A stretch of DNA of 64,000 nt from Opitutaceae bacterium. Its GTDB lineage: Bacteria; Verrucomicrobiota; Verrucomicrobiia; Opitutales; Opitutaceae. This document shows, piece by piece, positions 43,654 to 52,100 of the stretch. The notes below the pieces were generated by a model. That model was given only the letters and a program-made list of their open reading frames with translations, was not told the origin of the DNA and did not search any database. How positions within the stretch are numbered: the stretch's first letter is position 1; every line of letters begins with the position of its first letter. Position numbers and translations under genes: made by a program. Where the stretch lies: positions 1 to 64,000 of the forward strand of contig JANQRT010000073.1 of assembly GCA_028284385.1 (NCBI GenBank). The letters run 5' to 3'.

Positions 43654-45108
43654 CTAAAAGTTGAAGCGGGAGAGAAAGTGGGCACGCAGAGCGGATTCCT
43701 CTTCCCCATCGCGATCCTCCCGAAGTCCGAAGAGCAGTTCCCCGCCAAACGTTACCCGCGGATGGGGATTCCAAAAAAGGTTTGCAGATGCGGATGAGAC
43801 CCGCTCCAACTGCGAGTCGGCCGGCCCCAGTTGGGATTCGACCGCGAGCGTTCCCAACGTGAAAGTCGAACGCCATTGCTCCGACCACCAATGCTGAAAC
43901 CCTCCGTAGCTCCCCAACACCCAGAGCGTTTCCAGGTCGTCCGCAGAGGGCAAAGCATCAAAGCCTCCACCAGCAAGATTAACAAAGTATCGTCCGATTC
44001 CCTCGCCCCCATACAGACCGAAAACGATGTTGTCGCGAGACTCGATCCAGGGGAGTTGCTGCCGCAAAGTGAACCCAAAGCCATAACCGAAAGCTTCCTC
44101 TTCTCGTTCGCCATCAGTCCATCCCAATTTGCGGCCTAGCAAAGCGGCGCGGAGATGACCGCCGTCATGCTGAAAACGGGCAAAGACAACGAGATCCGGA
44201 CCCGAGTCCAGACTGTCTTGGGGATCATCAGGAAGGCGAAAGACATCCGCCTCAGGATTCTCGAGGGAAACGCCTACTCGCCAGTTTTCATTTAACCAAG
44301 GGGCGTAGCGCACACCCGCTTGACGCGTCACCGGCTTGCCGAGCGGAGAGATGACATCCACCGTTTCCGGAAACGCCTGCACGTTGGTGAAAGCCGACCA
44401 CCACTGCCCAGCGTAAAAGTCTCCAAATTGGCCGAAGGCATGGCGCAGTCGTAAGCTGGTCGAGTTGCTCACCAGTTCGTTTCCAGTCGCTCCACGAAAG
44501 TCGGCCTCTGCGAAAACCCGGAAAGGCACACCGTCTGCCTCACTCCGAACATCGATGTTGATTCGCGTGGCGCGGGAAGTGGCCAAGAACTCGTCGCGGG
44601 CAGTTTGCGTATCGATGGCGCGTACGAGGAAAAGATCGGGAGTCGCGAGATCGCCACCATCCGCAATGAGATCTACCTGGGCAAAGCCTCCAATCCTCAT
44701 AGAAAGCTCCGTACCGGGGATCGTAATCGAATGCGGCCAATCTCCAGCGGTGACCACCGTGTCGTCGGGAAACCGCCCAATAAAAGGATTCTCTTCAGAA
44801 GCTGGGGACTGCACTGCCACAACCGGAACCACTACCTCACGGACTTTGATTTCGGGCGACGCGTTGCTCTGGGCTTTAGAGGTTTCCAGGACCAATGCCG
44901 CTCGCAGCTCATGAAATTCCGTCTGCAAGCTTTCGAGTTCGGCTTGGGTCGCGGAGATTTTCGCTTCCAGAGCCGACAATCGCCCACCGAGATCAAGCTC
45001 GGCAGAGGCAGAGACCGTGGCAGCTCCGACAATGAGTAAGCTGCAACGAAGAACTAAGATGGTCGCCCTCACGGTTGATTTCGTCTCCACGAATTCACCA
45101 GGCGACAC
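43654..45108 (-). CDS. DcaP-like outer-membrane porin
   Basis: 484 residues. The signal peptide lies near 18-37 (VLRCSLLIVGAATVSASAE), then a short coiled coil (LSALEAKISATQAELESLQTE, about 42-75). The 16-strand-type barrel has GGFAQVDLIADGGDLATPDLF, SRATRINIDVRSEADG and LRHAFGQFGDFYAGQWWSAF. It ends in Phe (LSRFNF). DcaP porins admit dicarboxylates and other small anions. The start overlaps the end of the beta-propeller-YciI gene by 14 bases, so both are one operon and the porin likely admits its substrate. Confidence 0.8.
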   Translation of the reverse strand: MSPGEFVETKSTVRATILVLRCSLLIVGAATVSASAELDLGGRLSALEAKISATQAELESLQTEFHELRAALVLETSKAQSNASPEIKVREVVVPVVAVQSPASEENPFIGRFPDDTVVTAGDWPHSITIPGTELSMRIGGFAQVDLIADGGDLATPDLFLVRAIDTQTARDEFLATSRATRINIDVRSEADGVPFRVFAEADFRGATGNELVSNSTSLRLRHAFGQFGDFYAGQWWSAFTNVQAFPETVDVISPLGKPVTRQAGVRYAPWLNENWRVGVSLENPEADVFRLPDDPQDSLDSGPDLVVFARFQHDGGHLRAALLGRKLGWTDGEREEEAFGYGFGFTLRQQLPWIESRDNIVFGLYGGEGIGRYFVNLAGGGFDALPSADDLETLWVLGSYGGFQHWWSEQWRSTFTLGTLAVESQLGPADSQLERVSSASANLFWNPHPRVTFGGELLFGLREDRDGEEESALRAHFLSRFNF

Positions 45109-46441
45109 CCTGCATCCATCGACCGATCATTGAGCGAAACGGTCGCGCGGAGATATTCTCATACATCCCCGCTTCGCCATACGGAGATGCTTCGAGAAAA
45201 GAGACTGCCGCTTCGGCGTTTGGCGCTTCAAGCAGATAAAGCCGCGTCGTTGGCTCGCCTCCGACATGTTCAAAGACCTGACCCGCAATCATGATCGCAC
45301 GGTAATGCTTTTCGAGATAATGGGCATACTTTGGGCCGAGCTCTCTCCGAAGGTGGGCCTTATCCGCTACCGTGTCGGCAGTCACGACAAAGAGCTGCCA
45401 AGAAGGGCGTGTCGGCAACGGTCCTGGGAATGCCTGGTAGCCGCGCTCTTGCACCCTCACTCGAAGGACCTTGGCAGTTTCAACGCCCGATTCCGGGGGG
45501 ATATAACTTCCACCATTGGTCACGACATAGAGACTCGATTCATCCCCCAGCGTACGACCAAAAATCGCCGCCGTCGCTCCCACCATCCCGTCGGTTTTAT
45601 CGGCTACGGTCACAACTTTGCCGTCTGGAGACAGACGCACCAGGCTATTGACGGGATGCGTAGTGATATAAAGAGAACCATCCTCCGCGACAGCGAAGTC
45701 GTCCCCTACGACACCATTGGCAATAACGGTTAGCTCCTTGGGACTCAGATCCTCGTTAAGCGCCAACGAAGTCACTTGGGCACGCTCTGAGTTGGTGAGA
45801 AACAGGCGGTGCTCGAAATACTTGATGCCATTCACCGCCGGATAGGCGCGATTTTCACGATTGGCTTTGCCCAGCAGGGGGTCCTTGAAATACAGCTCGA
45901 CCTCCGCCGTTTCGGGATCGATGGCGTAGATCTCGCCTGTTTCCGTTCCATCGATCGCGCCGAGTTTCGAGTCCACGGCAAGGAGTCTGCCATCGGGAAG
46001 AAAGGTTGCCCCATTGAGAAATCGCGCTTGGGGGATTTCCGCCAGGATGCTCGCCTCCCCTTCCGGATCAAACAGGAAGATCGCTTGGACGCCTTGATCC
46101 GTAATTCCCGTTGCAAACACGCGATCACGAGCGTCAATCGCCAATCCCGCGAACGCTCCGCCTACGGGGGCATGCGCCCAGTCCTCGATCAATCCATAGG
46201 CCCTCACTCGGAATACTGTGTGAGTTTGCCTTTCATTAAGGTAGAGCGCGCCTTTCGAATCCATCGCCACGCTCTCGTAGAACGCTCCGGGTGGACGATG
46301 AATCAACTCTTCCACCTCAGGCTTGGCGGATACGAGATTAGCGAAAAGGAATAGGGCCAGAAAGACTGACTTGGCAGTATGTTTCACGTGATAATTGCTT
46401 ACAGATTTACGGTCTGGCATGACGCCGCAGAACGACGTCAA
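45095..46441 (-). CDS. exported beta-propeller (SMP-30/NHL-like) fused to a YciI-like domain
   Basis: 448 residues. A signal peptide (KSVFLALFLFANLVSAKPE, about 24-42) leads a six-bladed propeller of the SMP-30/gluconolactonase type: GAFYESVAMDSKGALYLNER, FAGLAIDARDRVF, FLNGATFLPDGRLLAVDS and DDFAVAEDGSLYITTHPVNSLVRL. Residues about 345-448 form a YciI-like dimeric ferredoxin-fold domain: WQLFVVTADTVADKAHLRRE, HYRAIMIAGQVFEH and AVSFLEASPYGEAGMYENI. I know of no common family with this pairing. SMP-30 domains open lactones, and YciI-like domains relate to muconolactone isomerase, so a two-step lactone enzyme is a possible reading. Confidence 0.8.
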   Translation of the reverse strand: MTSFCGVMPDRKSVSNYHVKHTAKSVFLALFLFANLVSAKPEVEELIHRPPGAFYESVAMDSKGALYLNERQTHTVFRVRAYGLIEDWAHAPVGGAFAGLAIDARDRVFATGITDQGVQAIFLFDPEGEASILAEIPQARFLNGATFLPDGRLLAVDSKLGAIDGTETGEIYAIDPETAEVELYFKDPLLGKANRENRAYPAVNGIKYFEHRLFLTNSERAQVTSLALNEDLSPKELTVIANGVVGDDFAVAEDGSLYITTHPVNSLVRLSPDGKVVTVADKTDGMVGATAAIFGRTLGDESSLYVVTNGGSYIPPESGVETAKVLRVRVQERGYQAFPGPLPTRPSWQLFVVTADTVADKAHLRRELGPKYAHYLEKHYRAIMIAGQVFEHVGGEPTTRLYLLEAPNAEAAVSFLEASPYGEAGMYENISARPFRSMIGRWMQGVAW

Positions 46442-46679
46442 AGCATCAACCTAGTTACATCATAAGAACAGACTGCGTATTTCTAGAATACCTCTAAAAG
46501 GAATTGTCATAAGGATATCACGCCTGCCTTGAACAATATTGCGGTGCCGGAGCTACCGCGCTTGCAGCAATCTGGTTCAATACCGACGGAATACAATCAC
46601 GGATAAATCAACGCTAAAACTCCCGAGATATCCGCAATCTTGCTAATCGGTCGCCAACAACCCGACTTCCGAAATCATC

Positions 46680-46988
46680 ATGAAAATCTTAGCTCTTTGG
46701 ACTGTCAAAGAAACGACTACGCTAGAAGAGGTGCAACCCTTGCTCCTAGAAGAAGAGCGCTTTGCATGGCGTTCCTACTGCGACGACACACTCCGTGAAC
46801 ATTATTCCAGCGACTTTCCGACGCCTGCGATTTCGATTCTAGAAGCCGATAGCGTCGAAGCCGCCCGCGAGCGATTTGCCAACCTCCCTTTACTCAAATC
46901 CGGCTTAATCACGGCGACCTACTATCCCTTAAAGCCATTTAAAAATTGGGAAGTTCTTTTCAGGGAAGAAGAACAGATAGGCGAGTAA
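46680..46988 (+). CDS. small dimeric alpha/beta-barrel protein (YciI/muconolactone-isomerase-like)
   Basis: 102 residues without signal peptide. The pattern of strand, helix, strand with MKILALWTVKETTTLEEVQ, FPTPAISILEADSVEAARE and ATYYPLKPFKNWEVLF fits the ferredoxin-like dimeric barrel fold of muconolactone isomerases and YciI. It is divergent from the beta-propeller-YciI gene, 238 bases away, and starts the plus-strand half of the cluster. A role in isomerising a lactone or similar small molecule is inferred only from fold and position. Confidence 0.6.
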   Translation: MKILALWTVKETTTLEEVQPLLLEEERFAWRSYCDDTLREHYSSDFPTPAISILEADSVEAARERFANLPLLKSGLITATYYPLKPFKNWEVLFREEEQIGE

Positions 46989-47248
46989 AGACTGCACGAC
47001 GAGTGTCATCTCGTTTTTGAATGGAGCGATCAATTCAGATTTGCATACGAAGCGGTAATGGCAGTTGGGGTTATTATAGATCTCGACTAGAATCTTCTGG
47101 GACGCACACCAAAGATAATAATGCAATTAACAAAGCAGATCTAGATATAATATATAAATATCTCTTCTCGATTCATTGTCTATTCGCTATTAATCACTGA
47201 TCCAAATTAAAAGATTATTCCACTTATTTATTATAATTCGAAAAACTA

Positions 47249-47755
47249 ATGAAACTATCCATAATTCGAATGATAGTGATTGCCTACGCAATTTTAGGTG
47301 TCGCTGAAGTTCAGGCGAAAGAATTGAAATTCCAACTCAAGGGAGGATATCAGTTTGCGGATTCGTTTAAAATCGTAAGTGACTCGCCTTTTGTCTATGC
47401 GCAGGCTGGTCAGTTGACTGGTTCCTTTTTATGGGAGTTCGAGGATGGAACTACGGGAGCGACCCATATCAACGGCGCAACGGCAAACAGGATAACAACG
47501 GAGGGTCCTGAGTTGTTTGGCATGATGAAAATAAATATGTTTGAGATGGAGGGCTCCCCCGCTGAATCGGATTTGCTTTTCCTTTCATATGAAGCTGAAT
47601 CCTTTAAAATAGATGGCACCAAAGTCACGATTGTAGTGAAAGGAAGATTTGTTGGAGGATCTGGCAAATATAAGGATGCTTCGGGTGAATTAAGAGTGGT
47701 GTCAGTCAATGGTTACATCAACGAGGGGAATGGGATTATAAAGCTGCCTCGTTAA
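47249..47755 (+). CDS. exported allene-oxide-cyclase-barrel-like protein
   Basis: 168 residues with a signal peptide (about 1-23, ending VQAK). The mature part is all-beta with FVGGSGKYKDASGELRVVS near the end, the motif shared by dirigent/allene-oxide-cyclase-like barrels. Such barrels bind small hydrophobic molecules or guide cyclisation. The flanks are A/T-rich and a TATAAT lies only 11 bases before the ATG, too close for a normal leader. It is followed by an NTF2-like gene. Confidence 0.6.
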   Translation: MKLSIIRMIVIAYAILGVAEVQAKELKFQLKGGYQFADSFKIVSDSPFVYAQAGQLTGSFLWEFEDGTTGATHINGATANRITTEGPELFGMMKINMFEMEGSPAESDLLFLSYEAESFKIDGTKVTIVVKGRFVGGSGKYKDASGELRVVSVNGYINEGNGIIKLPR

Positions 47756-47826
47756 AACCAGATGCACCTTATAACGGATTTCAGTCATCCAAGCGTTTAA
47801 GGATTACGCGAAAACTAAAGTGAAAT

Positions 47827-48204
47827 ATGAGTGACACCAAAGATAAGATAGCAGATTGGGTTGCGGACTACTTCGAAGGCACACGGAGTATGAATGCGGA
47901 AAAATGGGCCTCTCGATTTGCAGAAGATGCGATCTTTCACGATCCAGTTGGCACGGAGAAAGCAATAGGAAAAGCGCAGATACTGGAACGCGGAAAAGGC
48001 TTCGTTAATGCTTTCAAAGAGGTTGGTCTACATGAGACTTACGTTCATTGTCATAACCAAACGGCTGTGGCGAAATGGGAAGGAAGAGCTATCGACCAGG
48101 ATGGAAAGACCATAAATTTTGAGGGTATCAATGTCTTTCATTTCAGCCAAGAAGGCCTGATAACTAGCCTTGAAGGTTTTTGGGATCCCTCGACTATGGC
48201 ATAA
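47827..48204 (+). CDS. SnoaL/NTF2-like domain protein
   Basis: 125-residue cone-fold protein: a helical start (KIADWVADYFEGTRSMNAEKWASRFAEDAIFHDPVG) followed by strands with TAVAKWEGRAIDQDGKTINFEGINVFHFSQEGLI. The FHDPVG motif is typical of SnoaL-type proteins. Members act as isomerases, cyclases or binding proteins for small molecules. It lies between the barrel protein and an SDR on the same strand (72 and 103 bases), so these three probably work together. Confidence 0.8.
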   Translation: MSDTKDKIADWVADYFEGTRSMNAEKWASRFAEDAIFHDPVGTEKAIGKAQILERGKGFVNAFKEVGLHETYVHCHNQTAVAKWEGRAIDQDGKTINFEGINVFHFSQEGLITSLEGFWDPSTMA

Positions 48205-48306
48205 CCAGCCGTACCATTAAAGTCGTCAACGCGCTTAGCTTTGTCACTGAATATTGATTACAAGAATAGACAGCCCAGCAGCCAGCTTAAGGCAGCCCCA
48301 GAATTT

Positions 48307-49020
48307 ATGAATACACTAGCAAAGAAAAAAATCGCAATCATAGGTGGATCCTCAGGCATGGGATTAGGTCTGGCGAAGTCTGCAGCCAAACTGGGAGCGA
48401 AGATTATTATTGGTGGTCGCAACCCGGAAAAGCTAAACGCGGCGCTTGCTGAGATTGGCGAAAATTCTTCAGGCGTTCCGATAGACACAAGCGATGAAAA
48501 GTCCGTTAAGGAATTTTTCGAAAGTTGCGGAGATATTGACCATCTCGCTACTCCCGGAAGCTCCGTCAGGACCGATTCGTTTAAGAATACATCCGTTGAA
48601 GACCTGCAGTACTCAATCAGTAATAAATTTATCGGGCAGGCCCTATGCGCAAAGCATGCGAGGCTCGCGCAAGATGGCTCAATCGTATTTTTCTCGGGAA
48701 TTCTGGCCCAGCGCCCCGGAACCTCTTCTTTGCTCGGAGCAATCAATGCCGCAGTCGAGTGCATGGCAAAAGGTCTCGCCGCTGAGCTTTCGCCTATTCG
48801 AGTTAACGTCGTATCGCCTGGCATGACCGCTGGGACGGAAGCATACAAAGGGATGGATGAAGAGGCGAGAAATGCAATGTTTGAGGCCTTCAAGGAGAAA
48901 CTTCCTACCCGTTCAGTAGGACTCCCTGACGACATGGCGCAGGCAGCGATTTTCCTCATGACCTCCCCTTTCGTTACAGGCCATATTCTCAATGTTGATG
49001 GCGGCGGGCTACTTGTCTAA
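48307..49020 (+). CDS. divergent short-chain dehydrogenase, paralogue of the one at 42856
   Basis: The start at 48307 gives MNTLAKKKIAIIGGSSGMGL; a TTG-started extension is possible but has no family similarity. NAD(P) motif GGSSGMGLGLAKSAAKLG is present. The YxxxK motif is replaced: SLLGAINAAVECMAKGLAAEL stands where YxxxK is expected. The C-terminus FVTGHILNVDGGGLLV matches that of the other SDR. It is the last gene of the plus-strand small-molecule set. Confidence 0.85.
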   Translation: MNTLAKKKIAIIGGSSGMGLGLAKSAAKLGAKIIIGGRNPEKLNAALAEIGENSSGVPIDTSDEKSVKEFFESCGDIDHLATPGSSVRTDSFKNTSVEDLQYSISNKFIGQALCAKHARLAQDGSIVFFSGILAQRPGTSSLLGAINAAVECMAKGLAAELSPIRVNVVSPGMTAGTEAYKGMDEEARNAMFEAFKEKLPTRSVGLPDDMAQAAIFLMTSPFVTGHILNVDGGGLLV

Positions 49021-49344
49021 ACTACATTGCAGAAAAAGTGGCTGGAACCAGCACGCTACCTACGGCTTGCATCAAAGATCGGGAGAAATAGGAAAATTCT
49101 AGTGTCAGGCGAACCAGACTAGATCGCTTCAGCTATTCACGAGCGCTTCGCGATAGTTTTTCCATCTTAAGCGCCTACGGAATTCACGAAAAGGGCTACC
49201 GGGAAATAATCCAGATATCAAATAACGGGTTCTCCGTCCAAGGGCGTCACAGCAAGACAGGAGACTGCGTAGGCATCGCCATGTCAAAGCGCTCCAATGC
49301 TTAGCGCGAGCGGTATCGGGACCGCTAAACCCATGTTCCAAATC
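49021..49344. other. intergenic region with relic repeat (copy B)
   Basis: No intact gene. On the minus strand 49129-49261 decodes to a decayed version of the peptide found at 40275-40457. The plus-strand core lies at 49222-49255 (AACGGGTTCTCCGTCC, then GGCGTCACAGCAAG). The last 80 bases before the glycosidase start also match the region before the relic at 40494. Confidence 0.55.
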
Positions 49345-51888
49345 ATGAATACATTCATTTCGCGAGGGCTGATCACTCTCATCTCGCTCTTGATTCCGAC
49401 TGCCATAGGCATGGCCAATGTCGATTCGATACAGGTTTCGCTCAAAACCGGCAGTCCAGTACACGTTCTGAAAGTAGGCGAAGAAGAAAAACTCGCCGTT
49501 GTAGTTGAAAACAAAGGACGCTCTTCCGTCCCGGTTTCCATAGAAATCTCCGGCCAGCATCCATCGGGCATCCAGCGCTCCTGGCTGGGAGAGTTCAATT
49601 TGAAAGCCGGCAAAAAGCGACGTGTTCCGCTTAAACTCGATTTGAGCGACCCGAGGGGCATTTGGCATCTGGACTACAGCCTCAGTTCAGGCTCCAAAGA
49701 AAGATCGAGCCAGTTTTCCTTTGCCTGGATGGTTCCCGCCGGTCCTACTCCTGGTCGTTCTGAAGGCTTTCTTTTCGGCATCTCGGGAGCAACGGTAAAC
49801 CGAACCGCGGAAGAAGACCGCCTTGAAGCGATCGCTATTTCCCTGGCCGGCGCCAAAGCGGCGAGAGGCGATTTTCGCTGGGTTGATATCCAGCCTCGCG
49901 AGGGAGAATGGCAATGGGAAAAGTTCGACCGTTGGGCAAAGGGACTCGCCGATGTCAACGTAGAGGTGCAAGGCTTGCTGGCCTACTCGACTCCATGGTC
50001 GACTACTTCCGAGGATCCGAAAAAATGGCGGCAAGCTCCGCCCCAGCCAAAACCCTGGGCCGAATACGTAAGGCGTACAGTTGAACGGTATCGCGACTAT
50101 ACGCGCTACTGGGAAGTCTGGAATGAACCGGACATGTCACTCCACTTCTGGACAGGAACTCCCGATGAATACATCGACCTGCTGAAGCTTTCGTATCCAA
50201 TAATCAAAGACGCTGATCCCGACGCTCTGGTCATGACAGGCGGTTTTGCTACGCTTTCGCCTCACGGCCAACGCCGCTATCCCGACATCATGGCTTACAC
50301 CGTCCTCAATGCGGCCGATTACTTCGATGTCCTCGCTTTCCACCAACATGGTTTCTTCAATGACTTCGAGAAGGCGGTAGGCGGTCCGCTTATGGATGTG
50401 ATGGCTCTGATGGATCCCCCCAAGCCGCTTTCCTTTAACGAGACCGGCTTTCAAAACCGACATCTAGGAGAGAGCTTTCAAGCTGATACTTTCTTCAAGA
50501 AACTGACCTACGCCTGGTCGCGCGGGGCTTCGTCTTTCTACTGGTTCAATGTTCGAGCATGGGTCAATCGCGACAAGACGAATCCGCCGCCGCGCGGAAA
50601 AGCCCGTCGTTGGGGCTGGATTACACACGACTTCTATCCCAAGGCGATTTATGTCGCTTACAACACCACGGTCAGGCAGCTCCGCAACATGCGGTTCGCC
50701 GAATCTCTGCCCGTCCAAGAGGGCGATTTCGCTTTCCGCTTCGAAGGCGAAAACCGACATGTGATTGCGGCTTGGCACCAGCGGCCTGTCGGAGCCCGCA
50801 GCAACCTCGCCTATCGCGTCGCTCCTGGAGCGAGCGTAAAGAGGATCGATCTGATGGGCAACGAACAAGCGGTTGCCATTCACAATAGCATTGTATGGCT
50901 GGATTTCGGATCGGAACCCGTCATGTTCGAAATCGCCAACGCGCAAGAGCCTCCCAAGCGACTCGACTCGCCAATAAGCGTAACGGGACCGCTCGAAGGC
51001 AGTCGAGGAGAGATGTTAATTTCCTCTGTCCAGCTCGATCTGCCGGAAGGCGAACTCGCTGGTCGAGCCATTCGGATCGGCTGGTTGGATGAGAATGGCG
51101 AAAGCTTAGGTCCCAAAGAGATTGTCGAATCCGCAGAGACCGCTCCAATAGAAATTGTCACCAAACTCCAAATACCAGAAGAGCTCGCTCTACCATCCGG
51201 CGAGGCGTGGCGCCCACTCCTCGCTTACAGCGTCGAAAAAGGTCCGAAGGGAACGATTGAAATCCCCGTGACCGTTGCAGCTATCGGCGCCTACCAATGG
51301 GACGCCTCCAAACCGCTTTTCACGGCGGATACCGAACAGGATATCAACAACCGCTTCGGGGCCGCGCCTAGCTCGGAGCATCTGGTCTGGAAAGACGCCA
51401 AAGACTTGAGCGCCCAAGTATGGATCTATCAAATCGATGAAGAGCGGCTCGAATTACGCGCCCAAGTACGCGATGACCATTGGATGGTGGATGAAACCGA
51501 GCTTGCCCAGGATAAGACCGACCGCATTGAGTGGCTCCTTGCAAGGCGGGGCGAATCGAGAGCGAAGCGTATCCTGATTGCCGCCCATCCGGATTTCGAC
51601 CGAGCGGCGACTGTCCAGACTTCGGGCAGCGATACTCTCGAAAGAGGTGATGGTCCAAACGTTCAAATCCATCGCAATGGCGATATTGTCGACTACCGTG
51701 TCAGCGTAGAACTCGCTGCCCTCGGTTGGACGCGAAGGGACTTGGAAAGCGGCTTAACGATCAACCTCCTCGTGACGGATACGGATGACGAGAAAGATCC
51801 CAACGAATCCGTTCTTTCTCTTGACCGGACACATCGGAATTGGGGCTCAAATGCGCGTCTCCCTCTGGTACGTTTTCCCCAACGCTAG
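49345..51888 (+). CDS. clan GH-A glycosidase (GH39/GH5-like) with C-terminal CBM9-like domain
   Basis: The start at 49345 gives the signal peptide MNTFISRGLITLISLLIPTA; a Met 16 codons upstream lacks this shape. Residues about 25-135 are a beta-sandwich. Residues about 140-510 form a (beta/alpha)8 barrel with acid/base Glu261 in WEVWNEPDMS and probable nucleophile Glu366 in LSFNETGFQNR. The C-terminal 200 residues, from KPLFTADTEQDINNRFG to LDRTHRNWGSN, look like a CBM9-type carbohydrate-binding domain. Exact GH family is unsure; beta-xylosidase or a related beta-glycosidase is likely. It leads a plus-strand run of glycan genes. Confidence 0.8.
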   Translation: MNTFISRGLITLISLLIPTAIGMANVDSIQVSLKTGSPVHVLKVGEEEKLAVVVENKGRSSVPVSIEISGQHPSGIQRSWLGEFNLKAGKKRRVPLKLDLSDPRGIWHLDYSLSSGSKERSSQFSFAWMVPAGPTPGRSEGFLFGISGATVNRTAEEDRLEAIAISLAGAKAARGDFRWVDIQPREGEWQWEKFDRWAKGLADVNVEVQGLLAYSTPWSTTSEDPKKWRQAPPQPKPWAEYVRRTVERYRDYTRYWEVWNEPDMSLHFWTGTPDEYIDLLKLSYPIIKDADPDALVMTGGFATLSPHGQRRYPDIMAYTVLNAADYFDVLAFHQHGFFNDFEKAVGGPLMDVMALMDPPKPLSFNETGFQNRHLGESFQADTFFKKLTYAWSRGASSFYWFNVRAWVNRDKTNPPPRGKARRWGWITHDFYPKAIYVAYNTTVRQLRNMRFAESLPVQEGDFAFRFEGENRHVIAAWHQRPVGARSNLAYRVAPGASVKRIDLMGNEQAVAIHNSIVWLDFGSEPVMFEIANAQEPPKRLDSPISVTGPLEGSRGEMLISSVQLDLPEGELAGRAIRIGWLDENGESLGPKEIVESAETAPIEIVTKLQIPEELALPSGEAWRPLLAYSVEKGPKGTIEIPVTVAAIGAYQWDASKPLFTADTEQDINNRFGAAPSSEHLVWKDAKDLSAQVWIYQIDEERLELRAQVRDDHWMVDETELAQDKTDRIEWLLARRGESRAKRILIAAHPDFDRAATVQTSGSDTLERGDGPNVQIHRNGDIVDYRVSVELAALGWTRRDLESGLTINLLVTDTDDEKDPNESVLSLDRTHRNWGSNARLPLVRFPQR

Positions 51889-51988
51889 AGCTTGATAGCG
51901 AGTGTTCTGAAGCTAGCGGCCAATCCTTTGCGACGCGCCTGATTTGAATGCTTTGACTCATTGGAGCAGGAACTTTTTCCAACTTTCA

Positions 51989-52022
51989 GTAGCGGGTCCG
52001 CGACTGGGAGGCGTCACAGCAA
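51989..52022 (+). repeat. short copy C of the dispersed GTAGCGGGT...GGCGTCACA element
   Basis: GTAGCGGGTCCGC is followed by GGAGGCGTCACAGCAA, matching copies at 40378-40412 and 49222-49255. It lies 79 bases before the alpha-galactosidase-like start. Copies B and C both sit about 80-120 bases before glycosidase starts, so a regulatory role cannot be excluded. Confidence 0.5.
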
Positions 52023-52100
52023 TGCAGGGCCTGGTCATTCGTTTTCGACTCAAAATCTGTCAATTCTCGGGAAATATCGATGCCCATTCCCTATCTCGCA

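Noticed and set aside
49129..49668. Minus-strand frame of 179 codons opposite the start of the clan GH-A gene
   Set aside because: The plus strand encodes a signal peptide and beta-sandwich; the minus frame has no family pattern and mixes relic repeat with antisense sequence.
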